This document shows positions 34,551 through 43,779 of a stretch of 64,000 nt of DNA, piece by piece. The DNA lies in the NCBI RefSeq assembly GCF_001641285.1, contig NZ_CP014841.1:3436501-3500500 (forward strand), in the 5' to 3' direction. The notes beneath the pieces are model-generated. The model saw only the letters and a program-made list of their open reading frames with translations. It had not been told where the DNA came from and made no database searches. The DNA is from Dyella thiooxydans (GTDB taxonomy: Bacteria; Pseudomonadota; Gammaproteobacteria; Xanthomonadales; Rhodanobacteraceae). The position numbers and the translations under genes were made by a program. Positions within the stretch are counted from its first letter, which is position 1, and each line of letters starts with the position of its first letter.

Positions 34551-34563
34551 TTCATAATATGAA
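34551..34563. promoter_or_regulatory. LysR-type palindrome in the dab/LysR divergent promoter
   Basis: Perfect palindrome TTCATA-A-TATGAA in a very AT-rich 100-bp region between dabB (leftward) and the LysR gene (rightward). Shape and place fit a LysR recognition box (T-N11-A) with autoregulation. Similar half-sites (TTCAT, ATGAA) occur nearby at 34537-34541 and 34576-34580. Confidence 0.65.
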
Positions 34564-34591
34564 GCACAAAGTTCTATGAAAGAGAACGTCC

Positions 34592-35494
34592 GTGGCCGCA
34601 CTCAACTACAACCACCTGCGCTATTTCTGGGCCGTGGCCCACGAGGGGAACCTCACCCGCACCGCCGAGAAGCTGCACGTCTCGCAGTCGGCGCTGTCGA
34701 TCCAGATCCGCAAGCTGGAGGAGCAGCTCGGCCACGCCCTGTTCGACCGCAACGGCAAACAGCTGCTGCTGACCGAGGCCGGGCGGATCGCGCTGGAGCA
34801 TGCCGACACCATCTTCAGCGCCGGCGGCGAGCTGCTGAGCATCCTAGGCGACCGCCCCGGCGCGCGCCGGCAGATCCTGCGCGTGGGCGCGCTGGCCACG
34901 TTGTCGCGCAATTTCCAGATGGCGTTCCTGCGCCCACTGCTGGCGCGCGAGGACGTCGAGCTGGTGCTGCGCTCGGGCACCACCGCCGAGCTGCTGCATG
35001 CGCTGGAGTCGCACCGGCTCGACGTGGTGCTGATCAACCTGCCGCCGGTGCACGACGCGGCCACGCCGTGGATCTCCCATCCGATCGCCGAGCAGCCGGT
35101 GAGCCTGATCGGCACGCCGGCGCATGCCGGCCACGGGCTGGCGCTGAGGGACCTGCTGGCGCGCGAGCCGCTGGTGCTGCCGACGCTGGAGAGCAGCATC
35201 CGCATCGGCTTTGATGCGCTGGTGGACCGGCTCGGCGTGCGCGTGCGCATCGCCGCCGAGGTGGAGGACATGGCGATGATGCGCCTGCTCGCCCGCGAGG
35301 GCGTCGGGCTGGCGGTGGTGCCACCGATCGTGGTGCGCGACGAGCTGGCCAACGGCAGCCTGGTGGAATTGGTGCAGTTGCCGGAACTGAGCGAGACGTT
35401 CGTTGCGGTCACGCTGTCGCGGCGTTTTCCCAACCCGCTGGCGCGCGAGCTGATCGCCTCGTTCGCACCCGCGGCGCACGAACCGGCCGGTTGA
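34592..35494 (+). CDS. LysR-family regulator of the dab operon
   Basis: 300 aa. N-terminal winged HTH (YNHLRYFWAVAHEGNLTRTA, then EKLHVSQSALSIQIRKLEEQ, about 6-46), then a periplasmic-binding-type effector domain (about 95-295). The HTH has the NhaR-like 'LNYHHLRYFW' opening. Divergent from dabB, so it probably controls inorganic-carbon uptake in response to CO2 limitation or a metabolite; the effector is unknown. GTG start. Confidence 0.9.
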   Translation: MAALNYNHLRYFWAVAHEGNLTRTAEKLHVSQSALSIQIRKLEEQLGHALFDRNGKQLLLTEAGRIALEHADTIFSAGGELLSILGDRPGARRQILRVGALATLSRNFQMAFLRPLLAREDVELVLRSGTTAELLHALESHRLDVVLINLPPVHDAATPWISHPIAEQPVSLIGTPAHAGHGLALRDLLAREPLVLPTLESSIRIGFDALVDRLGVRVRIAAEVEDMAMMRLLAREGVGLAVVPPIVVRDELANGSLVELVQLPELSETFVAVTLSRRFPNPLARELIASFAPAAHEPAG

Positions 35495-35566
35495 GGCGTC
35501 GCCCGCAGGGGGGGCGAGGGCGAGGCATCCGACCGACCTGGACCTGCGTAACAACTGCACCGATGC

Positions 35567-35616
35567 AGCCCGGGCCGGAATCCGCGACTCCCCCTCCCGC
35601 ACTTCCGGTCCGGGCT
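35567..35616. repeat. long hairpin downstream of the LysR gene
   Basis: 14-bp inverted repeat (35567-35580 with 35603-35616) with one mismatch and a 22-nt loop, about 70 bp after the LysR stop. There is no T-run, so it is a possible transcript-end hairpin rather than a clear terminator. Confidence 0.4.
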
Positions 35617-35681
35617 GTGCCGGTTCCCTGCCCTCCGGCGGAACGCCGACGGCGCCCGCCGACTTGCGCGAGGCAACCACC

Positions 35682-35951
35682 ATGATGCCGATGATGCCGT
35701 CTGCCGCGATCGCGCCGAAGGTTGCTCCTGCCGGGCTCGCACATGTCCAGGCCGGCCAGGCCAGGACCCGCCGCTCGGTGCTGTCGCTGGCGCGGGCGAT
35801 CGAACCGGATGCGTGTGCGGTGCTGCTCTGGTACGACACGGTCGGCATCGACGAGCTGTGGGGTCGCACGGCCCGCGAACTGGTCGATGCCGGGCAGGGG
35901 CGGCGCGTGCTCGGTTTCCTCGCCGAGGTGGCCAGCGGTCGCCGCGACTGA
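35682..35951 (+). CDS. small hypothetical protein
   Basis: About 89 aa from ATG 35682; not recognised. Sequence after the low-complexity start (MMPMMPSAAIAPKVAPAG) reads as two or three amphipathic helices (RSVLSLARAIEPDACAVLLW, DELWGRTARELVDAGQGRRV). Codon use is plausible but support is weak. Confidence 0.4.
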   Translation: MMPMMPSAAIAPKVAPAGLAHVQAGQARTRRSVLSLARAIEPDACAVLLWYDTVGIDELWGRTARELVDAGQGRRVLGFLAEVASGRRD

Positions 35952-35970
35952 ACCGCGCGCTCCGGCGCAC

Positions 35971-35999
35971 AAAAAGGGCGGCGTCCAGCGACGCCGCCC
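35971..35999 (-). terminator. rho-independent terminator for the DUF1328 gene
   Basis: 10-bp perfect stem GGGCGGCGTC / GACGCCGCCC with a 4-nt loop, followed by a run of T on the minus strand (AAAAA at 35971-35975 on plus). It sits 28 bp beyond the DUF1328 stop. Confidence 0.85.
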
Positions 36000-36026
36000 C
36001 GGGGTGAAACACGATCCGCCGATGAG

Positions 36027-36200
36027 CTACACGCGCGGCCCCCGTCGTATCCCGCCGAAGATCAGCGAGAGCACGAACAGCACCAGGAACACCACGAACA
36101 GGATCTTGGCGATGCTGGCCGCGCCAGCGGCGATGCCGGTGAAACCGAACAGGGCGGCGATCAGCGCGATCACCAGAAACACGATGGCGTAATGAAGCAT
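36027..36200 (-). CDS. DUF1328 small membrane protein (YtjA-like)
   Basis: 57 aa. Two hydrophobic helices ([20 protein letters not shown] and [20 protein letters not shown]) separated by TGIAAGAAS, the signature of DUF1328. AGGAGA Shine-Dalgarno 8 bp before ATG 36200. Usually stress induced; sits next to csbD, a common pairing. Confidence 0.9.
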   Translation of the reverse strand: MLHYAIVFLVIALIAALFGFTGIAAGAASIAKILFVVFLVLFVLSLIFGGIRRGPRV

Positions 36201-36253
36201 GGGGAGATCTCCTGCTTGGGCGGGTGGCGCGACGCTGGCGGTCGCGCGATGGC

Positions 36254-36457
36254 TCAGTGGCGCAGCTGCTTTTCGAGAGCGCGGACCTGGGCCTCGGCCT
36301 CGTCGCGGGCCATGCCGTAGCGCTGCTGCAGCTTGCCGGCCAGATACTCGGCGTCGCCGGAAGCGACGGTGAGGTCGTCGTCGGTCAGCTTGCCCCACTT
36401 CTGCTTGAGCGTGCCGGCGAGCTGCTTCCACTGGCCTTCAATGGTGTCCTGGTTCAT
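36254..36457 (-). CDS. CsbD-family stress protein
   Basis: 67 aa from ATG 36457, with AAGGAG just upstream. [20 protein letters not shown] and [15 protein letters not shown] are the CsbD-like opening; Gln/Glu/Lys-rich helical. Probably general-stress induced together with DUF1328. Confidence 0.9.
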   Translation of the reverse strand: MNQDTIEGQWKQLAGTLKQKWGKLTDDDLTVASGDAEYLAGKLQQRYGMARDEAEAQVRALEKQLRH

Positions 36458-36639
36458 CGCGGTCTCCTTCGTCTGGTCGGGATGGACAGGGCGTTCATCG
36501 CCCCGCGTGGCGACCATTCGATCCGCGTCGCCGTGAACGAGCCGTGCGTTTTCCGCAACCGCCGTGGCCGGCGTTCATCGCCGTGCAGGGGGAATCACCC
36601 TCCGTTCGCGGCGCCTGCACGCCCGCGTGAACGCCGCGC

Positions 36640-36667
36640 AAAAAAAGAGGCGCCCGGTGGGCGCCTC
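36640..36667 (-). terminator. rho-independent terminator for the lipoprotein gene
   Basis: Stem GAGGCGCCC / GGGCGCCTC with short loop and a T7 run on the minus strand (AAAAAAA at 36640-36646 on plus), 28 bp after the lipoprotein stop. Confidence 0.88.
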
Positions 36668-36694
36668 GGATCGCTGGCCGACGAAGCATGCCGG

Positions 36695-37312
36695 TCAGCC
36701 AGGGCTCTTCACCTCGAAGGCGCGGGTCGACACCGGCTTGCCGTCCAGTGCGATCTCGACCTGGTACTTGCCGGCCGGCCACAGGTGCGGGTTCTGGATC
36801 TTGAAGGTGGTCACCGCCGGACCGTCGGTGGCGATCGACTGGCTGATCGCACTGACCAGCTGGCCCTTGCCCTCCAGGTAGCTCCAGCGTGCGCTGAGCG
36901 TGACACCGTCGGTCTTGCCGCGGGTTTCCACGCTGGCGTAGATCGACTTGTGGTCGGCGGCGATGCTCTCTTTCGGCGCGGTCACCGCATGACCGGTGTT
37001 CACCGCATCGCCGATCACCACCTGCTCGATGCCGAAGGCATTGTCGACGGCGGGCGTGGCGGCGGCTGCGGTGCCGGCGTTCGCCGGGGCACTGCTGGCT
37101 GCCGGGGCGGGTGCGGCAGTGGAGGCGGGGGCGGGCGCGGTGGCGGCCGGGACCGGCATCGGGCTCATCGGGGTCATCGGCGAAGTGGCCGCGGTGCTGG
37201 CAGGCGCCGGGGCCGGGGTGTTGTTGTCGTCGTGCTTGCCGCAGGCGCCGAGCAGGAGCGCGCCACCGGCTGCGAGACTGCACAGGAGGAGAGAGCGAGC
37301 GGACGTTTTCAT
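36695..37312 (-). CDS. hypothetical lipoprotein
   Basis: 205 aa from ATG 37312. Signal peptide with lipobox LLGAC (about residue 24), then a Pro/Ala/Thr-rich linker of about 65 residues, then a C-terminal beta domain (IYASVETRGKTDGVTLSARW ... WPAGKYQVEIALDGKPVSTR) that looks like an Ig-like or ligand-binding sandwich. Unknown function. Confidence 0.75.
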   Translation of the reverse strand: MKTSARSLLLCSLAAGGALLLGACGKHDDNNTPAPAPASTAATSPMTPMSPMPVPAATAPAPASTAAPAPAASSAPANAGTAAAATPAVDNAFGIEQVVIGDAVNTGHAVTAPKESIAADHKSIYASVETRGKTDGVTLSARWSYLEGKGQLVSAISQSIATDGPAVTTFKIQNPHLWPAGKYQVEIALDGKPVSTRAFEVKSPG

Positions 37313-37469
37313 GGCAGGTTCTTCCGTCTTCGACTGGGGAGGAGACACCATCCGTGGCCGTGCGGTGCATCTGGCACCGCAGGATCCGGGAGGCTAGTCC
37401 GGCCGGTCTGAAGCGTCGGTTACTGTGGCCGCCGCCGGTTCATCTGGCAGTGAGGCAGTCGTTCGGCCG

Positions 37470-38291
37470 CTACTGACGCGCACCGCGCAGATTGACCGGC
37501 ACCTGCTCGCTGCTGCTGCGGAAAGGATTGATATCCAGCCCGCCGCGCCGCGTGTAGCGCGCGTATACGCTGAGGGTGTCCGGGGCACAGCGCGCCATCA
37601 GGTCGACGTAGATCCGCTCCACGCACTGTTCGTGGAACTCGTTGTGGGTGCGGAACGAGATCAGGTAGCGCAGCAGGCCCTCGCGATCGATCGGCCGGCC
37701 ACGGTAGCGGATCTGCACGGTGCCCCAATCCGGCTGCCCGGTGACCGGGCAGTTCGAACGCAGCAGGTCGGACACCAGTTCCTCTTCGACCACGTCCGTG
37801 CCGGCCACGCGCAGGCAGTCGGCCTTGGGCGGGCCGTAGTCGTCGATCTCCAGCGGCTGGTCGTCGATGTACTCGCCTTCGAGATCGCGGATGGTGTGCA
37901 CGATGGCCGCGGGCAGGCTCAGCTCCACTTTCACCGTCGCACCGGCGGCCGCGGAGAGGTCGCGTTCGAGCACACCGATCAGGTGCGGCGCATCGGGCAT
38001 GCGCTCCTGCGAGAAGCCGTTGAGATACAGCTTGAGTGACTTCGACTCGATGATGTTCGGCGATGTCGCCGGCACGCGGATCTCGACGATCGCCACCATC
38101 GGCTTGCCGCGCGCGTCCAGCCACGAGAACTCGTAGGCGTTCCAGATATCCACGCCGTGGAAGGGCAGCGGCCCGGTGACGCCGATCTCCGCGCGCTTGG
38201 CGGCGCGGGCGATCGGATAGAGCAGGGTCGGGTCGTAGCGGTCGGCGTAGACGGTGGTCTTGCCGAGCTGGGAGTCTTCGGGCGTGTTCAT
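37470..38291 (-). CDS. queF: NADPH-dependent 7-cyano-7-deazaguanine reductase
   Basis: 273 aa, the long (two T-fold halves) form of QueF. It reduces preQ0 to preQ1 in queuosine synthesis. Visible: [20 protein letters not shown] with the nucleophile Cys, and [17 protein letters not shown] with the substrate-binding His/Glu. Start [13 protein letters not shown] at 38291. Confidence 0.96.
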   Translation of the reverse strand: MNTPEDSQLGKTTVYADRYDPTLLYPIARAAKRAEIGVTGPLPFHGVDIWNAYEFSWLDARGKPMVAIVEIRVPATSPNIIESKSLKLYLNGFSQERMPDAPHLIGVLERDLSAAAGATVKVELSLPAAIVHTIRDLEGEYIDDQPLEIDDYGPPKADCLRVAGTDVVEEELVSDLLRSNCPVTGQPDWGTVQIRYRGRPIDREGLLRYLISFRTHNEFHEQCVERIYVDLMARCAPDTLSVYARYTRRGGLDINPFRSSSEQVPVNLRGARQ

Positions 38292-38377
38292 CGCGCCAGT
38301 GTAGCGGTCGTGCGTGAACCGGCTGCGACGCCGGCCACGGCAGCGACAAGCCGCCGCGGCCGGCCAGGCCGACCGGA

Positions 38378-39370
<993 letters not shown>

Positions 39371-39484
39371 CGTGATCGCTCCTTTGAGGGGGTGTGGGGT
39401 GCCGCAGGGAGCCAGTGTGCCGCCGGCCTGAAGATGGATAAATGCTCAATAATGGCCAACACCATTTCACTGGAATGAACAATC

Positions 39485-40384
39485 ATGGACCGCATCGAGG
39501 CCATGCGCCTGTTCACCCGCATCGTCGATCTGGGCAGCTTCACCGCGGCGGCGGATGACCTCAGCCTGCCGCGCGCCACCGTCACCCACGCGGTCAAGCG
39601 GCTGGAGGCGCGGCTCGGCGCGCAGCTGCTCCAGCGCACCACCCGGCGTGTGCGCACCACCCGTGATGGCGAGGTCTACTACGGTCACTGCCGTCGCCTG
39701 CTGGCCGACCTGGACGAGGTGGAGGCGGATTTCCGCGAGGCGGCCACGCAGCCGCGCGGACGCCTGCGGGTGGACCTGCCCGGCGCATTCGCGCGCAGCC
39801 GGATCATTCCGCACCTGCCGGCATTCTGCGCCCGCTACCCCGGCATCGAACTGGACATCGGCACCGGCGACCGTTTCGTCGACCTGCTGCGCGAGGGCGT
39901 GGACTGCGTGCTGCGCGCCGGGGCGCTCCCCGACTCGGGCATGGTCGGTCGCCAGCTCGCCGTGCTAGGCCAGGTCACCCTCGCCAGTGCCGGCTATGTG
40001 CGCGAACACGGCATGCCGCGGACGCTGACCGATCTGGCACAGGGCCATGTCGCGGTGAACTGGGCCTCGCCCACCACGCGCCGGGTCGAGCCGCTGGAGT
40101 TCATGGTCGGTCGCCACCGACGCACCGTGCTGTTGCCCTCGCGCGTGGTGGTCAGCGGGGTGGACGCCTATCACGGCTGCTGCGAGGCCGGCCTGGGCAT
40201 CGCCCAGTTTCCGCGCTACCACGTGGCCGAGGCGCTGGCGGCTGGACGGCTGGTCGAGCTGCTGCCGGATACGCCACCGCCGGGCCTGCCGCTGACCGTG
40301 CTTTACCCGCCGCAGCGGCAGATGCCGGCACGGCTGCGGGTGTTCGTCGACTGGCTGGCCGGGTTGTTCCCGCTGGCCGAATGA
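39485..40384 (+). CDS. LysR-family transcriptional regulator
   Basis: 299 aa. HTH at residues 1-60 (MDRIEAMRLFTRIVDLGSFT, then AAADDLSLPRATVTHAVKRL), CrgA/DsdC-like subgroup. Effector domain 90-295. Divergent from the aldo/keto reductase gene and convergent with the GST gene; likely regulates the reductase. Confidence 0.92.
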   Translation: MDRIEAMRLFTRIVDLGSFTAAADDLSLPRATVTHAVKRLEARLGAQLLQRTTRRVRTTRDGEVYYGHCRRLLADLDEVEADFREAATQPRGRLRVDLPGAFARSRIIPHLPAFCARYPGIELDIGTGDRFVDLLREGVDCVLRAGALPDSGMVGRQLAVLGQVTLASAGYVREHGMPRTLTDLAQGHVAVNWASPTTRRVEPLEFMVGRHRRTVLLPSRVVVSGVDAYHGCCEAGLGIAQFPRYHVAEALAAGRLVELLPDTPPPGLPLTVLYPPQRQMPARLRVFVDWLAGLFPLAE

Positions 40385-40385
40385 C

Positions 40386-41129
40386 TCAGCGGAAGCCGCG
40401 GCGGGCAGGCGCTCCGCCGACGGTATCCGCGGTCAGCGCCACGCCCAGGTCGGCCAGCACGGCGCGCTGCTGCTCCAGCGGCACGCGCACGATGCGGTCT
40501 TCGATGTCGGCCAGCCTGCGCATCGCCGGCAGCGCCATCACGGCATCGACCAGCGCCGCCATGCGTGGCCAGCGCGAAGCGTCGATCGCGTACTTCACGA
40601 AGCCGGCGGTGCGGAAAAAACTGGCCAGGCTGAGGTCGGCGATCGACAGTTCGCCGAAGACGAACCCGGTCGGTGGCAGCTGCGCCTCCAGGTAGTCGAG
40701 CGCGGCCGGGATCTCCTCCTCGCGCGCCCTGCGCACCATCGCCTCGTCGGCCTCCTCGCGGAACAGGAAGCGCTTCGCGCCGAGCTGGAAGAACAGCTTC
40801 CACACCAGCACGTCGCCCAGGTGGGTGTCGGCGTATTCCTCCAGCCAGCGCGCCCGCGCGCGCTGGCCCGGGTCGGCCGGGTACAGCGACGGCGTCGGGT
40901 AACGATCCTCCAGGTACTGGCAGATCACGCTGGAGTCGTTGAGCACCAGCTCGCCGTCGATCAGCACCGGGATCCGCCGCAGCGGGCTGAGCCGGGTGAA
41001 CGTCTCGTTGCCGACGAACGGCGCGATCGGGTCGATCCGGTACGCGATGCCCTTCAGCTCCAGGCAGGCGAGCACCTTGCGCACGTAGGGCGAGATGTAG
41101 CTGCCGATCACGCTGACGGCTTCGGCCAT
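40386..41129 (-). CDS. glutathione S-transferase family protein
   Basis: 247 aa. N-terminal thioredoxin fold with GSYISPYVRKVLACLELKGI (probable catalytic Ser) and RIPVLIDGELVLNDSSVICQ (cis-Pro and glutathione-binding 'D/ESxxI'). All-helical C-terminal domain with FGELSIADLSLASFF. Nearly adjacent to, and convergent with, the LysR gene. Confidence 0.9.
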   Translation of the reverse strand: MAEAVSVIGSYISPYVRKVLACLELKGIAYRIDPIAPFVGNETFTRLSPLRRIPVLIDGELVLNDSSVICQYLEDRYPTPSLYPADPGQRARARWLEEYADTHLGDVLVWKLFFQLGAKRFLFREEADEAMVRRAREEEIPAALDYLEAQLPPTGFVFGELSIADLSLASFFRTAGFVKYAIDASRWPRMAALVDAVMALPAMRRLADIEDRIVRVPLEQQRAVLADLGVALTADTVGGAPARRGFR

Positions 41130-41373
41130 GGCCGGGTTCCTTGGGGGTGGGGAAGCGGGCAGGGTGCGACGGCGCCGCGCTCAGCGTCAAGGCGGGTTTG
41201 TCGACAGGACTTCTGGCAGGGGTCCCCCCGTGGCTTGCGGGACTAGCATCGGGGGTCGGGCAGCGACAGGGGCGCTGCGGGCTTCCGCGATGCGGGCACG
41301 CCGCGAATCAGGGATGCTGTCCGGATCATGGCCGGCGCCTTCCGGCGTACGTTCCCACGCAGCGGAGTCCCTC

Positions 41374-43701
41374 ATGCGATCCATCCCCGCGACACCGCGC
41401 CTACTCGGCGCGCTGGTCCTTGCCGGCCTTGCCGCCGGCGTCCACGCCCAAGGCCCCGAACTCACCGATGCGGACTACGCCCGCGCCGAGCAGATGGTCA
41501 ACTACAAGGCCGTCCCGCTGGTCGATCACGCGGTGACCCGCGTGTCCTGGCTGGACGACACCCATTTCGCCTACGACGACCACGACGCCAGCGGCGACCA
41601 CTACCGCCGTATGGACACCGCCACCGGTCGCAGCGAGCCGCTGTTCGACCAGGCCAGGCTGGCCGCGTCGCTGAGCAAGCTGGCCGGCGGCAAGCCGATC
41701 GAGGCGGACAAGCTCGGCCTGCGCGGCATCGCCGTGGCACCGGACGGCCGTTACAAGCTGGAAGTGCGTGGCAAGACCTACCTTTGCAGCGCCGACGCGG
41801 TCTGCGCCGAGCCGGCCAAGGGCGAAGCGAAGGGCAACGAACCGGGCGTGCTGTCGCCGGACAAGAAGTCCGAGGCCTTCATCCGCGACTGGAACCTGTG
41901 GATCCGCGACGTCGCCACCGGCAAGGAAACCCAGCTCACCACCGACGGCGTGGAGAACTTCGGTTACGCCACCGACAACGCCGGCTGGAAGCACACCGAC
42001 AACGCCATCCTCGAGTGGTCGCCGGACTCGAAGAAGATCGCGACCTTCCAGCAGGATCAGCGCCAGACCGGTGACATGTACATGTTCACCACCAACGTCG
42101 GTCATCCGAAACTGGAGGCGTGGAAGTACCCGCTGGCCGGCGACAAGCACGTCACCATGATCGAGCGCGTCATCATCGACGTGCCGACGAAGCACGTGGT
42201 GCGGCTGGACATGCCGGCCGACCAGCACCGCTCGACCCTGTGCGACGACGTCAGCTGCGGTCCGGATGGCGGCTGGGACGACGTGAAGTGGGCGCCGGAC
42301 AGCAAGACCATCGCCTTCGTCTCCACCTCGCGCTATCACAAGCACGAGTGGTTCCGCATTGCCGACGCGGCCACCGGCAAGGTGCGCACGGTGTTCGAGG
42401 AATCGGCCAAGACCTACTACGAGAGCGGCATCGGCAAGGCCAACTGGGCCTACCTGCCGGCCACCCACGAGGCGGTGTGGTACTCCGAGCGCAGCAACTG
42501 GGGTCAGCTGTACCTGTATGACCTGACCACCGGCAAGCTCAAGCACGCGATCACCACCGGCGACAGCGTGGTGACCGAGATGCTGAAGGTGGACCCGAAG
42601 AGCCGCACCGTGTGGTTCGAGGCGGTGGGCCGCACCAAGGGCCTGGATCCGTACTTCACCCAGTTCTACAAAGTGAGCCTGGATGGCGGCAAGCCGACCC
42701 TGCTGACGCCGGAGCCGGCCGACCACCAGATCAGCCTGTCGCCGGATGGCGACACCTTCGTCGATGCGTATTCCACGCCGACCGTGCCGCCGGTGACGGT
42801 GCTGCGCGCGAGCGGCGACGGCCACACCCTGGCCACCGTGGCCAAGGCCGACATCAGCCGGCTGAAGGCGGTGGGCTGGGTGCCGCCGGTGCCGATCACG
42901 GTGAAGGCGCGCGACGGCAAGACCGAGCTGTACGGCCTGATGTTCAAGCCGTCGAACTTCGACCCGCACAAGAAGTACCCGATCGTCGACTACGTCTACC
43001 CGGGTCCGCAGATCGGCTCGGTCGGTTCGCGCGCGTTCTCGCCGGCGCGGGTCGACCACCAGGCGCTGGCCGAGCTCGGCTTCATCGTGGTGGCGATCGA
43101 CGGCATGGGCACGCCGTACCGCTCCAAGGCCTTCCATGACGCCTGGTACGGCAACATGGGCGACAACACGCTGCCCGACCAGGTCGCCGGCATCAAGGAA
43201 CTGGCCAGGCGCTACCCGTGGATCGACATCGACCGCGTCGGCATCTGGGGTCACTCCGGCGGCGGCAATGCCTCCACCGATGCGATGTTCCGCTACCCCG
43301 ACTTCTTCAAGGTCGCCTGGTCGGAGAGCGGCAACCACGACAATCGCAACTACGAGGACGACTGGGCGGAGAAGTACCAGGGCGAAATGGTCGTCGACAA
43401 GGACGGCAAGTCCAACTACGACGACCAGGCCAACGAGAACCACGCGGCCAACCTCAAGGGGCACTTGATGCTGGTGCACGGCACGATGGATGACAACGTG
43501 CCGGTGACCAACACGCTGCTGGTGGCGCAGGCGCTGATCAAGGCCAACAAGGACTTCGACATGCTGCTGCTGCCGAACATGCACCACGGCTACGCGATGG
43601 ACAATCCGTACGTGATGCGTCGTCGCTGGGACTACTTCGTGCGCTACCTGATGGGTGGCACCCCGCCGAAGGAGTACCAGATGCACCCGACGATGCCCTG
43701 A
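41374..43701 (+). CDS. S9 family dipeptidyl peptidase IV-like protease
   Basis: 775 aa with signal peptide (LLGALVLAGLAAGVHAQ), so periplasmic. N-terminal beta-propeller (DPPIV_N, about 90-490; e.g. ILEWSPDSKKIATFQQDQRQ) and C-terminal alpha/beta hydrolase. Catalytic Ser in WGHSGGGNAS (about 627), Asp in GTMDDNVPV (about 709), His in HHGYAMD (about 739). Xanthomonadales carry several such DPP-IV enzymes for protein-rich nutrition. Terminator follows. Confidence 0.94.
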   Translation: MRSIPATPRLLGALVLAGLAAGVHAQGPELTDADYARAEQMVNYKAVPLVDHAVTRVSWLDDTHFAYDDHDASGDHYRRMDTATGRSEPLFDQARLAASLSKLAGGKPIEADKLGLRGIAVAPDGRYKLEVRGKTYLCSADAVCAEPAKGEAKGNEPGVLSPDKKSEAFIRDWNLWIRDVATGKETQLTTDGVENFGYATDNAGWKHTDNAILEWSPDSKKIATFQQDQRQTGDMYMFTTNVGHPKLEAWKYPLAGDKHVTMIERVIIDVPTKHVVRLDMPADQHRSTLCDDVSCGPDGGWDDVKWAPDSKTIAFVSTSRYHKHEWFRIADAATGKVRTVFEESAKTYYESGIGKANWAYLPATHEAVWYSERSNWGQLYLYDLTTGKLKHAITTGDSVVTEMLKVDPKSRTVWFEAVGRTKGLDPYFTQFYKVSLDGGKPTLLTPEPADHQISLSPDGDTFVDAYSTPTVPPVTVLRASGDGHTLATVAKADISRLKAVGWVPPVPITVKARDGKTELYGLMFKPSNFDPHKKYPIVDYVYPGPQIGSVGSRAFSPARVDHQALAELGFIVVAIDGMGTPYRSKAFHDAWYGNMGDNTLPDQVAGIKELARRYPWIDIDRVGIWGHSGGGNASTDAMFRYPDFFKVAWSESGNHDNRNYEDDWAEKYQGEMVVDKDGKSNYDDQANENHAANLKGHLMLVHGTMDDNVPVTNTLLVAQALIKANKDFDMLLLPNMHHGYAMDNPYVMRRRWDYFVRYLMGGTPPKEYQMHPTMP

Positions 43702-43730
43702 GCGGCGCGACGGTTTCCATGAAGAAAAGA

Positions 43731-43759
43731 AAGGCCGGCCCCGAGGGGCCGGCCTTTTT
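43731..43759. terminator. bidirectional rho-independent terminator
   Basis: Perfect stem AAGGCCGGCCCC / GGGGCCGGCCTT with a 3-nt loop, T-run on the plus strand and A-run on the other side. It serves both the DPP-IV gene and the convergent M56 peptidase gene. Confidence 0.92.
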
Positions 43760-43779
43760 CCTGCGCGCCTCCGGCGGGA

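Noticed and set aside
35521-35682. Hairpin 35567-35616 as a terminator for the LysR gene
   Set aside because: No T-run and a mismatch in the stem; listed only as a repeat.
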